Source: CAVURS01 sp963834425 (GTDB taxonomy: Bacteria; Actinomycetota; Actinomycetes; Actinomycetales; CAVURS01). Taken from it: a DNA stretch of 64,000 bases. The notes below the pieces were generated by a model. It did not search any database. It was given only the letters and a program-made list of their open reading frames with translations, and had not been told where the DNA came from. Made by a program: the position numbers and the translations under genes. Location of the stretch: the NCBI GenBank assembly GCA_963834425.1, contig CAWIBR010000013.1:1364001-1428000 (forward strand). Direction: 5' to 3'. Shown in pieces: positions 47,954-57,604 of this stretch; the stretch's first letter is position 1, and each line of letters begins with the position of its first letter.

Positions 47954-49279
47954 GCGTCCGCCTGCGCCTTCCGCTCGGCACCGGCCGCAGCATCGACGTC
48001 GTCGGCCTCGGGAACGCGACGTACGACGACCGCGGCGATCCGGTTGCGCCGCCCGGCCCGGCCGTCTGCGGTCAGGTCCAGGCCGTGCACCTCGGCGTGG
48101 GCGCCCGGGATCGGGACCCGGCCGAGGGCCTTGGCCAGCAGACCGCCCACGGTGTCGACATCGTCGTCGTCCAGGTCGAGGTCGAAGAGCTCGCCCAGGT
48201 CGTCCAGGTGCATCACGGCCGGCACCCGCACCGATCCGTCCTCCAAGGGCTCGACCGTCGCCGCCTCCCGGTCGTACTCGTCGGTGATCTCCCCGACGAT
48301 CTCCTCCAGGATGTCCTCGATGGTCACCAGTCCGGCGGTGCCGCCGTACTCGTCGACGACGATCGCCAGATGGGTCTGGTCACGCTGCATCTCGCGCAGC
48401 AGGTCGTCGGCCGGCTTGCTGTCCGGCACGAAGACCGCAGGCCGCATCAGCTGCTCGACGGTGACCTGCTGCACGGCCGCCGGGATCGGCGTTGAGCCGG
48501 CGCGCGACGTCCTTGAGATAGAGCACTCCGAGGACGTCGTCCGCGCTGTCGCCGACGACGGGGACCCGCGAGAAGCCGGACCGCAGGAAGAGCGAAAACG
48601 CCTGTCGCAGCTGCTTTCCGCGCTCGATCACGAGCATGTCGGTCCGCGGCACCATGACCTCGCGGACGACGGTGTCCCCCAGCTCGAAGACCGAGTGGAT
48701 CATCTCGCGCTCACTCGCCTCGATCACCGAGTTCTCGCCGGCCAGGTCGACCAGATCGCGCAGCTCGGACTCGGAGGCGAAGGGGCCGTCGCGGAAGCCG
48801 CGGCCAGGTGTCACCGCGTTGGCCAGGGCGACGAGGAGGTGAGCCAGCGGACCCAACAGCCGTGACAGCCAGACCAGCAGGGGCGCGGCAACGAGCGAGA
48901 CGACGACGGCGTGCTGCCGGCCGACGGTTCGCGGGCTCACCCCGCCCAGCACGAACGACACAATGGTCATCGCCCCACCGGCGACGAGCAGGACGGACCA
49001 CCAGCTGTGCAGCCAGCCGGCGCACACGATGGTGATCATCACCGCGGCACCGGACTCACTGATGACGCGCAGGAAGGTCGCCACCGACAGGTACGGCGCG
49101 GTGTCCGCGACGACCAAGGCCAGCGAGCGCGATCCCGGTCGTCCCTCGGCGACGAGCTCGGCCACGCTGCTACGAGAGACCCGGGACACGGCTGCCTCGG
49201 CGGCGGCGAGGAAGCCGCCCAGCCCGGTCAGCAGGATCGCGAGGACGACGAGCAGGACGCGCGGCCCGGCGTCGACCAC
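47950..49279 (-). CDS. CNNM/CBS-domain membrane protein (hemolysin C family), one frame break
   Basis: GTG 49279 opens a DUF21 transmembrane domain (LLVVLAILLTGLGGFLAAAE, WSVLLVAGGAMTIVSFVLGG). The CBS pair starts VREVMVPRTDMLVIERG and runs through SGFSRVPVVGDSADDVLGVL. After one surplus base in CCCGGCGGCC near 48483, the rest reads LMRPAVFVPDSKPADDLL, VDEYGGTAGLVTIEDILEEI and the CorC_HlyC domain. Proposed to be a Mg/Co efflux or membrane ion protein of the CorC/YtfL family. Total 1330 nt. Sits between ybeY and era as usual. Confidence 0.9.
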
Positions 49280-49280
49280 G

Positions 49281-49742
49281 TCAGCCCTTGCCTCGACCTG
49301 CGAGGAACGTCAGGAGCAGCTTGCGCTGGAGGTCGAACATCTCCCGCTCCTCCTCGGGCTCCGCGTGGTCGTAGCCGAGCAGGTGCAGGATGCCGTGGGT
49401 CGTCAGCAGCAGCAGCTCCTCCTCGGTGGCGTGGCCGGCGTCGCGGGCCTGCCGCTCGGCCACGCTCGGGCAGAGCACGATGTCGCCGAGCAGTCCGGCC
49501 TCGGGCTCCCGGTCCTCGCTGCCCGGTCGCAGCTCGTCCATCGGGAAGCTCATGACGTCGGTCGGGCCCGGCAGGTCCATCCACTGCACGTGCAGCCGCT
49601 CCATCGCGACCTCGTCGACCAGGATGATCGACAACTCGGCCTGCGGGTGCACCTTCAGCTCACCGAGCACGTGCCGAGCGAGGTCGACGAGCTCGTGCTC
49701 GTCGACCTGGGCATCGGTCTCGTTGTTGACCTCGATGCTCAT
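49281..49742 (-). CDS. ybeY: rRNA maturation endoribonuclease YbeY
   Basis: A 153-residue metal-dependent RNase for 16S rRNA 3' end maturation and quality control. The zinc triad is in HGILHLLGYDHAEPEEE (H-x3-H-x5-H). VDEVAMERLHVQWMDLPGPT and DVMSFPMDE are the other family marks. One nt after phoH-side spacing and one nt before the CBS protein gene. Intact. Confidence 0.95.
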   Translation of the reverse strand: MSIEVNNETDAQVDEHELVDLARHVLGELKVHPQAELSIILVDEVAMERLHVQWMDLPGPTDVMSFPMDELRPGSEDREPEAGLLGDIVLCPSVAERQARDAGHATEEELLLLTTHGILHLLGYDHAEPEEEREMFDLQRKLLLTFLAGRGKG

Positions 49743-49776
49743 CGGGCGACCGAGGCACTGAACCGCGACGGCGCGC

Positions 49777-50868
49777 TCAACGACGGCCGTTCCGGCCGCT
49801 GCGGGGGCGACCGGCCTCGCGCTGGGCGGCCAGCGGCTTCTGCTCGGCGTCGTAGCGGCCGTAGGCGTCGACGATGGCGCTCACGAGTCGGTGCCGGACC
49901 ACGTCGTGACTGGTCAGCATCGCGAAGTGGACATCGTCGAGACCATCGAGGATGCCCTGCACGATCTTCAGGCCGGACTGGGTGCCGTCGGGCAGGTCGA
50001 TCTGGGTGACGTCGCCGGTCACGACCATCTGGGAGCCGAAACCGAGCCGGGTCAGGAACATCTTCATCTGCTCCGGCGAGGTGTTCTGGGCCTCGTCCAG
50101 GATGATGAACGCGTCGTTGAGCGAACGCCCGCGCATGTAGGCGAGCGGCGCCACCTCGATGGTGCCGGCCGCCATCAGCCGCGGGATCGACTCCGGGTCG
50201 ATCATGTCGTGCAACGCGTCGTAGAGCGGCCGCAGGTAGGGGTCGATCTTCTCGGTCAGGGTCCCGGGCAGGAAGCCGAGCCGCTCACCGGCCTCGACCG
50301 CGGGCCGGGTCAGGATGATCCGGTTGACCGCCTTGGCCTGCAGCGCCTGGACGGCCTTGGCCATCGCCAGGTAGGTCTTGCCGGTGCCGGCCGGACCGAT
50401 GCCAAAGACAATCGTGTTGGCGTCGATCGCATCGACATAACGCTTCTGGTTCAACGTCTTCGGGCGGATGGTGCGGCCCCGGTTGGACAGGATGTTCAGC
50501 GTCAGGACGTCGGCCGGGCGTTCGCTGGTCTGCGAGCGCAACATGCCGAGCGAGCGCTCCACGGCGTCCGAGGTCAGGCTCTGGCCGACCTTCAGCACGG
50601 CGATCAGCTCATCGAGCAGGCGCTCGAAGAGCGCGATCTCGCCGCCGGGCCCGACGAGCGTGACCTCGTTGCCGCGGACCCGGACGTCCAACTTCGGAAA
50701 CGCTCGTTCGAGAGTGCGCAGCAGCTCATCCCGCGGGCCGAGCAGGCTCACCATCTGCACATCGGCCGGGATGACGATCGTGTGGGCAGGCGCCGCTGGG
50801 TCGGTGCCGGAGATCGGGGCGGGCCCAGCCGGGGTCGGCTCGGGCTGAGGCGTGGTCTGGTCTGCCAT
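49777..50868 (-). CDS. phoH: PhoH family ATPase (YbeZ-like)
   Basis: A 363-residue P-loop protein. Walker A GIGPAGTGKTYLA is at 156–168. Walker B/DEAQN is FIILDEAQNTSPEQM, and VVTGDVTQIDLPDG is the sensor region. A Pro/Thr-rich start and KH-like N-terminal segment (DVRVRGNEVTLVGPGGE) precede it. PhoH/YbeZ functionally pairs with YbeY in rRNA processing, consistent with adjacency. Confidence 0.94.
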   Translation of the reverse strand: MADQTTPQPEPTPAGPAPISGTDPAAPAHTIVIPADVQMVSLLGPRDELLRTLERAFPKLDVRVRGNEVTLVGPGGEIALFERLLDELIAVLKVGQSLTSDAVERSLGMLRSQTSERPADVLTLNILSNRGRTIRPKTLNQKRYVDAIDANTIVFGIGPAGTGKTYLAMAKAVQALQAKAVNRIILTRPAVEAGERLGFLPGTLTEKIDPYLRPLYDALHDMIDPESIPRLMAAGTIEVAPLAYMRGRSLNDAFIILDEAQNTSPEQMKMFLTRLGFGSQMVVTGDVTQIDLPDGTQSGLKIVQGILDGLDDVHFAMLTSHDVVRHRLVSAIVDAYGRYDAEQKPLAAQREAGRPRSGRNGRR

Positions 50869-50932
50869 GGTCAGGACAAGCGTAACGGGCGCGGAGAGAT
50901 TTCAGCCGCCCGCGAAGACGGGCAACGCGGGC

Positions 50933-51328
50933 TCAGCCGGGCGGCCAGGCGAGGGATCGGCCACCCAGCACGTGAGCGTGGGCATGGAAGACCGTCTGGT
51001 GGGCCGCCGCGCCCGTGTTGGCGACAAACCGGAACTCCCCGTCGCACTCGCGGTCGGCGACGTCCTGGGCCATCCGGACCATGGCCACCATCGCCTCGGG
51101 GGACGCCGCCGCGAGCTCGCCGATGTTCGGGTGGTGCTCGCGCGGGATGACCAGGACGTGGGTCGGCGCCTCGGGGTTGATGTCGCGGAAGGCCAGGACG
51201 TGCTCGCCCTCGGCGACGATGTCGGCCGGGACCTGACCGGAGACGATCCGGCAGAACAGGCAATCGGGGTCGGACACGTCGATCTCGCTGATCTCGGTGT
51301 TCTGCGTGCTGCTGGCGGCGTCGCTCAC
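50933..51328 (-). CDS. HIT family nucleotide-binding protein
   Basis: A 131-residue histidine-triad hydrolase, HINT-like. DCLFCRIVSGQVPADIVAEG begins the domain (typical C-L-F-C zinc start), HVLVIPREHHPNIGEL follows, and the histidine triad HAHAHVLGG is near residue 116–124. HINT enzymes cleave purine nucleoside phosphoramidates. Located between phoH and rsmE, as in many actinobacteria. The GTG start at 51328 has a possible Ala-rich extension. Confidence 0.92.
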   Translation of the reverse strand: MSDAASSTQNTEISEIDVSDPDCLFCRIVSGQVPADIVAEGEHVLAFRDINPEAPTHVLVIPREHHPNIGELAAASPEAMVAMVRMAQDVADRECDGEFRFVANTGAAAHQTVFHAHAHVLGGRSLAWPPG

Positions 51329-51337
51329 GCGCCGACC

Positions 51338-52108
51338 CTACGCGTCACCCGAGTGCGCCCACCGACCGCGAGCATTGAGTACGGCGAGGGCGGCCGGCCC
51401 GGCCGTTGACGAGCGCAGGACGGTGGACCCCAGTCGGACGGCGACGGCTCCGGCCGCGATGAGCCGCTCGAGCTCGCTCGGCCCGATGCCGCCCTCGGGG
51501 CCGACCACCAGCAGCACGTCACCGTCGGACGGGAGGTCGACGCCGGCGAGGGCTTGCTCGGCCTCCTCGTGAAGCACCAGGGCCAGCGCGCTCGTCTCCA
51601 CGAGCCCAGCCAGGGATCGGGTGTCGTGCAGCTCGGTCACGTCGGGCACGCGCGAGCGCCGGGCCTGCTTCGACGCGGCGAGAACCGTTGCCGCCCAACG
51701 GTTTCGGGACTTGGCGGCGCGCTCGGCCCGCCAGACGACGACCGACCGCTCCGCCTGCCACGGCACGATCACATCCACGCCCAGCTCGGTCGCCGCCTCG
51801 ATCGCGGCCAGGTCGCGATCGCCCTTGGCCAGGGCCTGGACCAGCACGAAGCGCGGAGCTGGCTCCGGCTCGAACGAACGGCCTTCGACCTGCACCGTCA
51901 GCGCCGGGGCCTTCGGCGACGGGTCGACCTGGCTGACCACGCCCCGGGCCCGCTGGCCGGCCCCGTCGGCCAGGTCGACGACCTCGCCCACGGCGATCCG
52001 GCGGACATGGACGGCGTGGTGCGCCTCCGCACCGGTCAGGACCACCTGGCCGCCGGCCTCGACCTGGTCGAGCGACCCGCGCTCGACCAGGAAGACCGGC
52101 GCCGTCAC
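51338..52108 (-). CDS. rsmE: 16S rRNA (uracil-1498-N3)-methyltransferase
   Basis: A 256-residue SPOUT methyltransferase. VLTGAEAHHAVHVRRIAVGE is the N-terminal PUA-like region. ALAKGDRDLAAIEAATELGV starts the catalytic domain. VGPEGGIGPSELERLIAAGA and VRLGSTVLRSSTAGPAALA form the SAM knot, with S-S in place of the more common E-T before A. Between dnaJ and the HIT gene. Confidence 0.94.
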   Translation of the reverse strand: MTAPVFLVERGSLDQVEAGGQVVLTGAEAHHAVHVRRIAVGEVVDLADGAGQRARGVVSQVDPSPKAPALTVQVEGRSFEPEPAPRFVLVQALAKGDRDLAAIEAATELGVDVIVPWQAERSVVVWRAERAAKSRNRWAATVLAASKQARRSRVPDVTELHDTRSLAGLVETSALALVLHEEAEQALAGVDLPSDGDVLLVVGPEGGIGPSELERLIAAGAVAVRLGSTVLRSSTAGPAALAVLNARGRWAHSGDA

Positions 52109-52111
52109 CGC

Positions 52112-53236
52112 TCAGCGACCGGAGAAGGCGTCACGGAGCCGAGTGAAGATCCCACCGTGCGCCGGCGCGAGCCGCCCCTCGGGGCGCTCCTCGCCGCGGG
52201 CGGTCGCCAGCTCGCGGAGCAGCCGCTCCTGCTCCTCGTCCAGCCGGGTCGGAGTCTGCACGTCGATGTGCACGATCAGGTCGCCCCGCCCGGAGGCCCG
52301 CAGGTGCGTGACCCCCTTGCCCCGCAGGGTCACGGTCTGCCCGCTCTGCGTCCCCGCCGGCACGTCCAGGCTCTCCTCGCCGTCCAACGTGGACAGGCTG
52401 AGCGTCGTACCGAGAGCGGCGGCGGTCATCGGGAGCTCGACGGTGCAGTGCAGGTCGTCGCCCCGCCGGGTGAGCGTTGCGTGCTGGGTGACGGTGATCT
52501 CGACGTACAGATCGCCGGGCGGGCCGCCGCCGGGGCCGACCTCGCCCTCGGCCGGGAGCTGGATCCGGGTGCCGGTGTCCACCCCGGCCGGGACCTTCAG
52601 GGTGAGCGTGCGCCGCACCCGCACCCGGCCCTCGCCCGAGCACTCCAGGCACGGGTCGGCGATGACGCTGCCGAAGCCCTGGCAGTTGGCGCACGGCCGC
52701 GAGGTCATGACCTGGCCGAGGAAGGAGCGCTGGATCTGCTGCACCTCACCGCGGCCCTGACACACCTCGCACTGCCGGGTGCCGGTGCCGGGCTGGGCGC
52801 CGTTGCCGGAGCAGGTGGGGCAGACCACGGCCGTGTCGATGGCCAGGTCGCGCTCGGCCCCGAACGTCGCGTCGCGCAGGTCGATGTCGAGCCGGATCAG
52901 CGCGTCCTGCCCGCGCTGCTGCCGGGACCGCGGGCCACGCCCGGCGCCGGGGGCACCCCCGCCGAAGAACGCGTCCATGATGTCGCTGAACGAGAAGCCC
53001 TGGCCGAAGCCGGCACCGTTGCCGAAGCTGGTGCCGCCCATGTCGTAGGACCGCCGCTTGTCCGGGTCGGAGAGCACGTCGTACGCCTGGCTGACGGCCT
53101 TGAACTGCTCCCCGGCCGCGGGGTCGGGGTTCACGTCGGGGTGGAGCTGTCGCGCCAGCTTGCGGTAGGCGCGCTTGATCTCCTCCGGGGAGGCCTCCCG
53201 GCTCACGCCGAGGACCTCGTAGAAGTCACTCACCAC
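52112..53236 (-). CDS. dnaJ: Chaperone DnaJ (heat-shock linked DnaJ2)
   Basis: A 374-residue type I DnaJ. J-domain HPD in RQLHPDVNPDP, a Gly/Phe region (GGTSFGNGAGFGQGFSF), four zinc repeats (CPTCSGNG, CEVCQGRG, CANCQGFG, CLECSGEG) and the substrate-binding C-terminus. Cooperates with DnaK. Lies directly after hrcA, so it is probably repressed by HrcA through the CIRCE site. Intact. Confidence 0.96.
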   Translation of the reverse strand: MVSDFYEVLGVSREASPEEIKRAYRKLARQLHPDVNPDPAAGEQFKAVSQAYDVLSDPDKRRSYDMGGTSFGNGAGFGQGFSFSDIMDAFFGGGAPGAGRGPRSRQQRGQDALIRLDIDLRDATFGAERDLAIDTAVVCPTCSGNGAQPGTGTRQCEVCQGRGEVQQIQRSFLGQVMTSRPCANCQGFGSVIADPCLECSGEGRVRVRRTLTLKVPAGVDTGTRIQLPAEGEVGPGGGPPGDLYVEITVTQHATLTRRGDDLHCTVELPMTAAALGTTLSLSTLDGEESLDVPAGTQSGQTVTLRGKGVTHLRASGRGDLIVHIDVQTPTRLDEEQERLLRELATARGEERPEGRLAPAHGGIFTRLRDAFSGR

Positions 53237-53279
53237 AACCCTCTCGTCGAGCTCACGTCAGTCGGCCTCAGTCGGCCAT

Positions 53280-54311
53280 CTAGTCGGCCAGGATCCGCGA
53301 GACGTACGCCGCGACGGCACGCACGGCCGCGATCGTCGTCGGGTAGTCCATCCGGGTCGGTCCCAGGACGCCGAGGCCGGCCAGGACCTCGTTGCCCGTG
53401 CCGTATCCGGTCGAGATCACGCTGGCGCTCTGCAGTCCCTCGACCCGGTTCTCGCTGCCGATCCGCACGGCCACGGGACCGGCATCGGTCGCCATCTCGC
53501 CCAACAGCTTGAGCAGGACGACGTGTTCCTCCAGCGCCTCCAGGACCGGGGCGATGGTCAGCGGGAAGTCCTCGTCGAACCGGGTCAGGTTGGCCGTCCC
53601 GGCCAGCACCATCCGCTCCTCCCGCTCCTCGACCAGGGCGTCGTTGACGCTCGCGATCACCGTCCGAACCACGTCGCGGTCCTCGGCGGGGAAGGCATCG
53701 GCGACCTGGCGCATCCGATCGGCTGCCTCACCGAACCGGCGCCCGGCAGCGGCGGCTCCGAGGCGCGCGCGCAGCTCGCCGACGAACGCCTCGGCCGTCG
53801 GGCTGGACAGGTCGCGCCCGACATCGACCACCCGCTGCTCGACCCGGCCGGTGCTGGCGATCAACACGAGCAGCAGCCGCTGCCCGCCGATCGGGACCAG
53901 CTCGATGTGCCGCACGCTCGACCGGGTCAGGCTCGGGTACTGCACCACGGCCACCTGGTGGGTCAGCGAGGCCAGCAGGCGGACGGTGCGGTCAACCACG
54001 TCGTCCAGGTCGACGGCGCCGTCGAGCAACGTGTGGATCGCCCGCTTCTCGGGCTGGGTCAGGGGCTTGACCCCCGAGAGCTTGTCGACGAAGGCGCGAT
54101 AGCCCGCATCGGTGGGCACCCGGCCGGCGCTGGTGTGCGGCTGGGCGATCAGCCCCTCCTCCTCCAGCGCGGCCATGTCGTTGCGGATGGTGGCGGGAGA
54201 GACCCCGAGGTGGTGCCGGTCGACCAGGGCCCGCGAGCCCACCGGCTCCCGGGTGGCGACGTAGTCCTGGACGATCGCGCGCAGGACGGCGAGGCGACGT
54301 TCCTCGGTCAT
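53280..54311 (-). CDS. hrcA: Heat-inducible transcription repressor HrcA
   Basis: A 343-residue repressor. The winged helix is RRLAVLRAIVQDYVATREPV and SRALVDRHHLGVSPATIRND, followed by LEEEGLIAQPHTSAGRVPTD, the HrcA signature. Its dimerisation and inserted domains follow. A CIRCE operator lies 33 nt upstream of the ATG, so the gene is autoregulated. dnaJ follows 43 nt later. Confidence 0.96.
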   Translation of the reverse strand: MTEERRLAVLRAIVQDYVATREPVGSRALVDRHHLGVSPATIRNDMAALEEEGLIAQPHTSAGRVPTDAGYRAFVDKLSGVKPLTQPEKRAIHTLLDGAVDLDDVVDRTVRLLASLTHQVAVVQYPSLTRSSVRHIELVPIGGQRLLLVLIASTGRVEQRVVDVGRDLSSPTAEAFVGELRARLGAAAAGRRFGEAADRMRQVADAFPAEDRDVVRTVIASVNDALVEEREERMVLAGTANLTRFDEDFPLTIAPVLEALEEHVVLLKLLGEMATDAGPVAVRIGSENRVEGLQSASVISTGYGTGNEVLAGLGVLGPTRMDYPTTIAAVRAVAAYVSRILAD

Positions 54312-54343
54312 GCGGCCCTCCTCGCCCGGTCTCGACAGATCGC

Positions 54344-54370
54344 TGGCACTCGGATGCCGCGAGTGCCAAG
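54344..54370. promoter_or_regulatory. CIRCE operator
   Basis: CTGGCACTC, a 9-nt spacer and GAGTGCCAA form the controlling inverted repeat of chaperone expression. Eight of nine arm positions pair, and the sequence is very close to the CIRCE consensus (TTAGCACTC-N9-GAGTGCTAA) with the GC-rich changes seen in actinobacteria. HrcA binds here. Confidence 0.9.
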
Positions 54371-54371
54371 T

Positions 54372-55133
54372 CTACGGCGCGAGAGCCGGCTCCTCCTGCG
54401 GGAGCCACAGGCGCGAGATCCACAGGGCCACGAGCACGATGACGCTCGCAACGATGCCGTCGGTCCAGTAGTGGTTTCCGGTCACCACGACGACGGCCAG
54501 GGTGAGCACCGGGTGCAGCAGGAACAGCCACCGCCACGGGCTGCGCAGGATGACGATCGCCCCGACCGCGACGGCGAGCGCCCAGCCGACGTGCAGCGAG
54601 GGCATCGCAGCGAACTGGTTGGCCAGCCCGGTGCCGACCGGGCCGAAGACCGCGTGGCCGTAGATGACCGCGGTGTCCACGACGTCGTCGCCGGGCAGCA
54701 GCCGCGGCGGCGCCATCGGGTAGAAGATCTGCCCGAGCAGGCCCAGGCCGGTGGCCAGCGTGAGGAACCGCCGGTACCAGATGTAGTAGCGCGGGTGGCG
54801 CCAGTAGATCCAGACCAGCGAACCGACCAGCGAGATGACGTAGCCGACCTGGTAGTGCAGGTTGGCCAGGTCGACCAGCCGCGGCCAGTGCAGCGCGAGC
54901 TGCTGGACCGAGGCCTCATTGGGTAGGTGGACCCACCGCTCGAACCGCCAGAGGGACTCCGCGTGGGCGTAGGCCCCAGCAGGCGCAGCCAGGTAGCGGC
55001 CGATGCTGTAGAGCTCGTAGAGCGCGAAGACCAGCAGCAGCTCAGGGATCAGGTGCGGGCGGCGCGTCCTCGCTCGGGCCGCGGTCTCCTCCTGCGGTGC
55101 CGGGGTCTCTTGCGAACGCGCAATGGTGCTCAT
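54372..55133 (-). CDS. PAP2 superfamily membrane phosphatase
   Basis: A 253-residue membrane protein with about six helices. The active-site motifs are AMPSLHVGWALAVAVG (PSxH) and GNHYWTDGI (x-H-x3-D). Between the first helices is YELYSIGRYLAAPAGAYAHA, typical of the actinobacterial PAP2 proteins sometimes called inositolphosphotransferase-like. Acts on lipid phosphates. Starts at ATG 55133, stop next to the CIRCE site; runs toward hrcA. Confidence 0.88.
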   Translation of the reverse strand: MSTIARSQETPAPQEETAARARTRRPHLIPELLLVFALYELYSIGRYLAAPAGAYAHAESLWRFERWVHLPNEASVQQLALHWPRLVDLANLHYQVGYVISLVGSLVWIYWRHPRYYIWYRRFLTLATGLGLLGQIFYPMAPPRLLPGDDVVDTAVIYGHAVFGPVGTGLANQFAAMPSLHVGWALAVAVGAIVILRSPWRWLFLLHPVLTLAVVVVTGNHYWTDGIVASVIVLVALWISRLWLPQEEPALAP

Positions 55134-55292
55134 GATCGGCTCACGGTGCGTTCGCGCACGCGCGGGTGCGCGCCACCGGTCCCCGATCTCATTGGGGCAG
55201 CCTAAGGCGAAGCACCGACGAGGTCGAAACCCGTTATCGGCCACGTCATGATCTGATTCGCCGACTCAGTCCGGTCCGGAACCGGACCCGGG

Positions 55293-56511
55293 TCAAGGCA
55301 GGAGCGCCGAAACGACCGTGTCGGCCAGCAGCCGACCGCGCAGGGTCAGCCGGACCCGGCCACGGATCGCCTCCGCGCCATCGACCAGGCCGTCGGCGAT
55401 GAGTGGGGCGACCCGGGTCGGATCCGGGAGGGCGTCGACCGGCAGCCCCTGCGCCAATCGCACGCCCAGCAGGACCCGCTCGGCTTGGCGCTGCTCGACC
55501 GTCAGGACCTCGCGGGCCTGGGCCGGGCTCGTGCCGGCGGCCAGCCGCGCGGCGTACGCCGTGGGGTGTTTGACGTTCCACCAGCGCACGCCGCCGACAT
55601 GGCTGTGGGCGCCGGGTCCGATGCCCCACCAGTCACCGCCGGACCAATAGCCGAGGTTGTGCCGCGAGACGTCCTGAGGCGTACGCGCCCAGTTGCTGAT
55701 CTCGTACCACCCGAAGCCGCCGGCGCTCAGCGCGGCGTCGGCGGCTTCGTACTTGTCCGCCTCGTCGTCGTCCTCGGGCGCCGGCACCTCACCGCGCGCG
55801 ACCCGGCCGGCCAGCTTGGTGCCGCTCTCGACCACCAAGGCGTACGCCGAGAGGTGGTCGGGCGCGCAGGCGAGCGCGGCGGCCAGGCTGGTCTCCCAGT
55901 CGGCCAGCGACTCCCCCGGCGTGCCGTAGATCAGGTCCAGGCTCACGGCCAGCCCGGCCGCTCGGGCCCAGGCCACGGCCTGCGGGACCCGCTCCGGGTC
56001 ATGGGTGCGATCCAGTGTCGCGAGCACGTGGGGCACGGCCGACTGCATGCCGAAGGACACCCGCGTGAAGCCGCCAGCAGCTAGCTGCTGCAACGACTCT
56101 GGCGTCACCGAGTCCGGGTTGGCCTCGGTCGTGACCTCGGCGCCGGGTGCCAGGCCGAAGGTCGAGCGCACCGCGTCGAGCATCGCCACCAGGTCCGCCG
56201 ACCGGGAGCAGGGTCGGCGTCCCGCCGCCGAAGAAGACGGTGTCGGCCTCGGGCAGCGCGCCATCGACCGCCAGCACGGACCCGGCCAGCGCGACCTCGC
56301 CGCGCGCGGTCTCGGCGTACCTCGCCTGGCTCGCGCCGCCGCCGAGCTCGATCGCGGTGTAGGTGTTGAAGTCGCAGTAGCCGCAGCGCACGGCGCAGAA
56401 CGGCACGTGCAGGTAGACGCCGAACGGCCGGCCGCCGATCCGGGCCAGGGCCCCCTCGGGCAGACGTCCGTCGGACGGCGCGGGATCGCCGTCGGGCAGG
56501 GTGCTGGGCAC
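55293..56511 (-). CDS. hemW: Radical SAM coproporphyrinogen-like protein HemW, one frame break
   Basis: GTG 56511 starts the protein and VYLHVPFCAVRCGYCDFNTY holds the CxxxCxxC cluster of the HemW/HemN family. GGGTPTLL follows. One surplus base in CTCCCGG near 56207 shifts the frame, and the rest is TTEANPDSVTPESLQQLAAG, RVSFGMQSAVPHVL, YGTPGESLADWETSL and the C-terminal HemW domain (RHNLGYWSGGDWWGIGPGAH). HemW is a heme chaperone rather than a coproporphyrinogen oxidase. Often near dnaJ/hrcA and lepA, as here. Total 1219 nt. Confidence 0.9.
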
Positions 56512-56581
56512 TGCTCGATCCTCGCGCACACCCGGCTCGCCTCCGTTCAGGGGCCGTGATGGACTCCGCCATGACCAGGAC

Positions 56582-57559
56582 ATGACTCACGACAGCTCGC
56601 CGGGCATGGGGACCACCGCGCTGGGCAGCCTCGAGGTCTCGACGATGGGACTCGGCTGCATGGGGATGAGCGAGTGGTACGGCGCCACCGACTGGGACGA
56701 GTCGGTCGCGACGATCCGCCGGGCCCTCGACCTGGGCGTCACCTTCATCGACACGGCCGACGTCTATGGCTCCGGCCACAACGAGGTGCTGGTGGGCCGG
56801 GCCATCGCCGGCCGGCGGCCGGACGTGCAGCTGGCGACCAAGTTCGGCATCGACCGATCTGGAGGGGACGGTCAGCGGGTCATCCGCGGGGAGGCGGCCT
56901 ATGTCAAACAGTCCTGCGAGTCGTCGTTGTTGCGGCTGGGCGTCGACGTGATCGACCTCTACTACCTGCACCGGCCGCCCCAGACGGCCGAGATCGAGGA
57001 GACGGTCGGCGCGATGGGCGACCTCGTGCGCGAGGGCAAGGTCCGCCACCTCGGCCTGTCGGAGGTCGACGGCGACCTGCTGCGTCGGGCCCACGCGGTG
57101 CACCCGATCACCGCCGTCCAGAGCGAGTACTCGCTCTGGACCCGCGATCCCGAGACTCAGGTGATCGACGTGATGCGCGAGCTCGGCGTCGGACTGGTGG
57201 CCTACTCGCCGCTCGGGCGGGGCTTCCTGACCGGCACGGTCGACGTGAGTTCCTTCGGTACCAAGGACTTTCGCGGGCACAGCCCACGGTTCACCGGCGA
57301 CGCGGCTCGCTCCAACGAGGCGATCGCCGCGGCGACCGCGGAGGTGGCCCGCCGGCACGAGGCGACGGCGGCGCAGGTCGCCCTGGCCTGGGTGCTCCGC
57401 CAAGGCCAGCGGCTCGACCTGCCGGTCGTGCCCATCCCCGGCACCAAGCGGCTGCGCTGGCTCGAGGAGAACGCTGCGGCCGCCGACATCCGGTTGACCG
57501 ACGAGGACCTCGCGGTCCTCGACCCGTTGGGTGAGCAGGTTGTAGGCGCTCGCTACTGA
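56582..57559 (+). CDS. Aldo/keto reductase
   Basis: A 325-residue NADPH-dependent oxidoreductase. The AKR catalytic set is DTADVYGSGHNE (Asp, Tyr), ATKFGI (Lys) and YYLHRPP (His). The C-terminal VPIPGTKRLRWLEENAAAAD is the coenzyme phosphate loop, which fits the YajO/Tas-like group. Start ATG 56582 with AGGA 5 nt upstream. Substrate unknown. Divergent from hemW, 70 nt apart. Confidence 0.92.
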   Translation: MTHDSSPGMGTTALGSLEVSTMGLGCMGMSEWYGATDWDESVATIRRALDLGVTFIDTADVYGSGHNEVLVGRAIAGRRPDVQLATKFGIDRSGGDGQRVIRGEAAYVKQSCESSLLRLGVDVIDLYYLHRPPQTAEIEETVGAMGDLVREGKVRHLGLSEVDGDLLRRAHAVHPITAVQSEYSLWTRDPETQVIDVMRELGVGLVAYSPLGRGFLTGTVDVSSFGTKDFRGHSPRFTGDAARSNEAIAAATAEVARRHEATAAQVALAWVLRQGQRLDLPVVPIPGTKRLRWLEENAAAADIRLTDEDLAVLDPLGEQVVGARY

Positions 57560-57604
57560 CGACTGCCGGTGCCACGCGGAGTGGCCGGCTGGCAGGCTGT
57601 GGTG

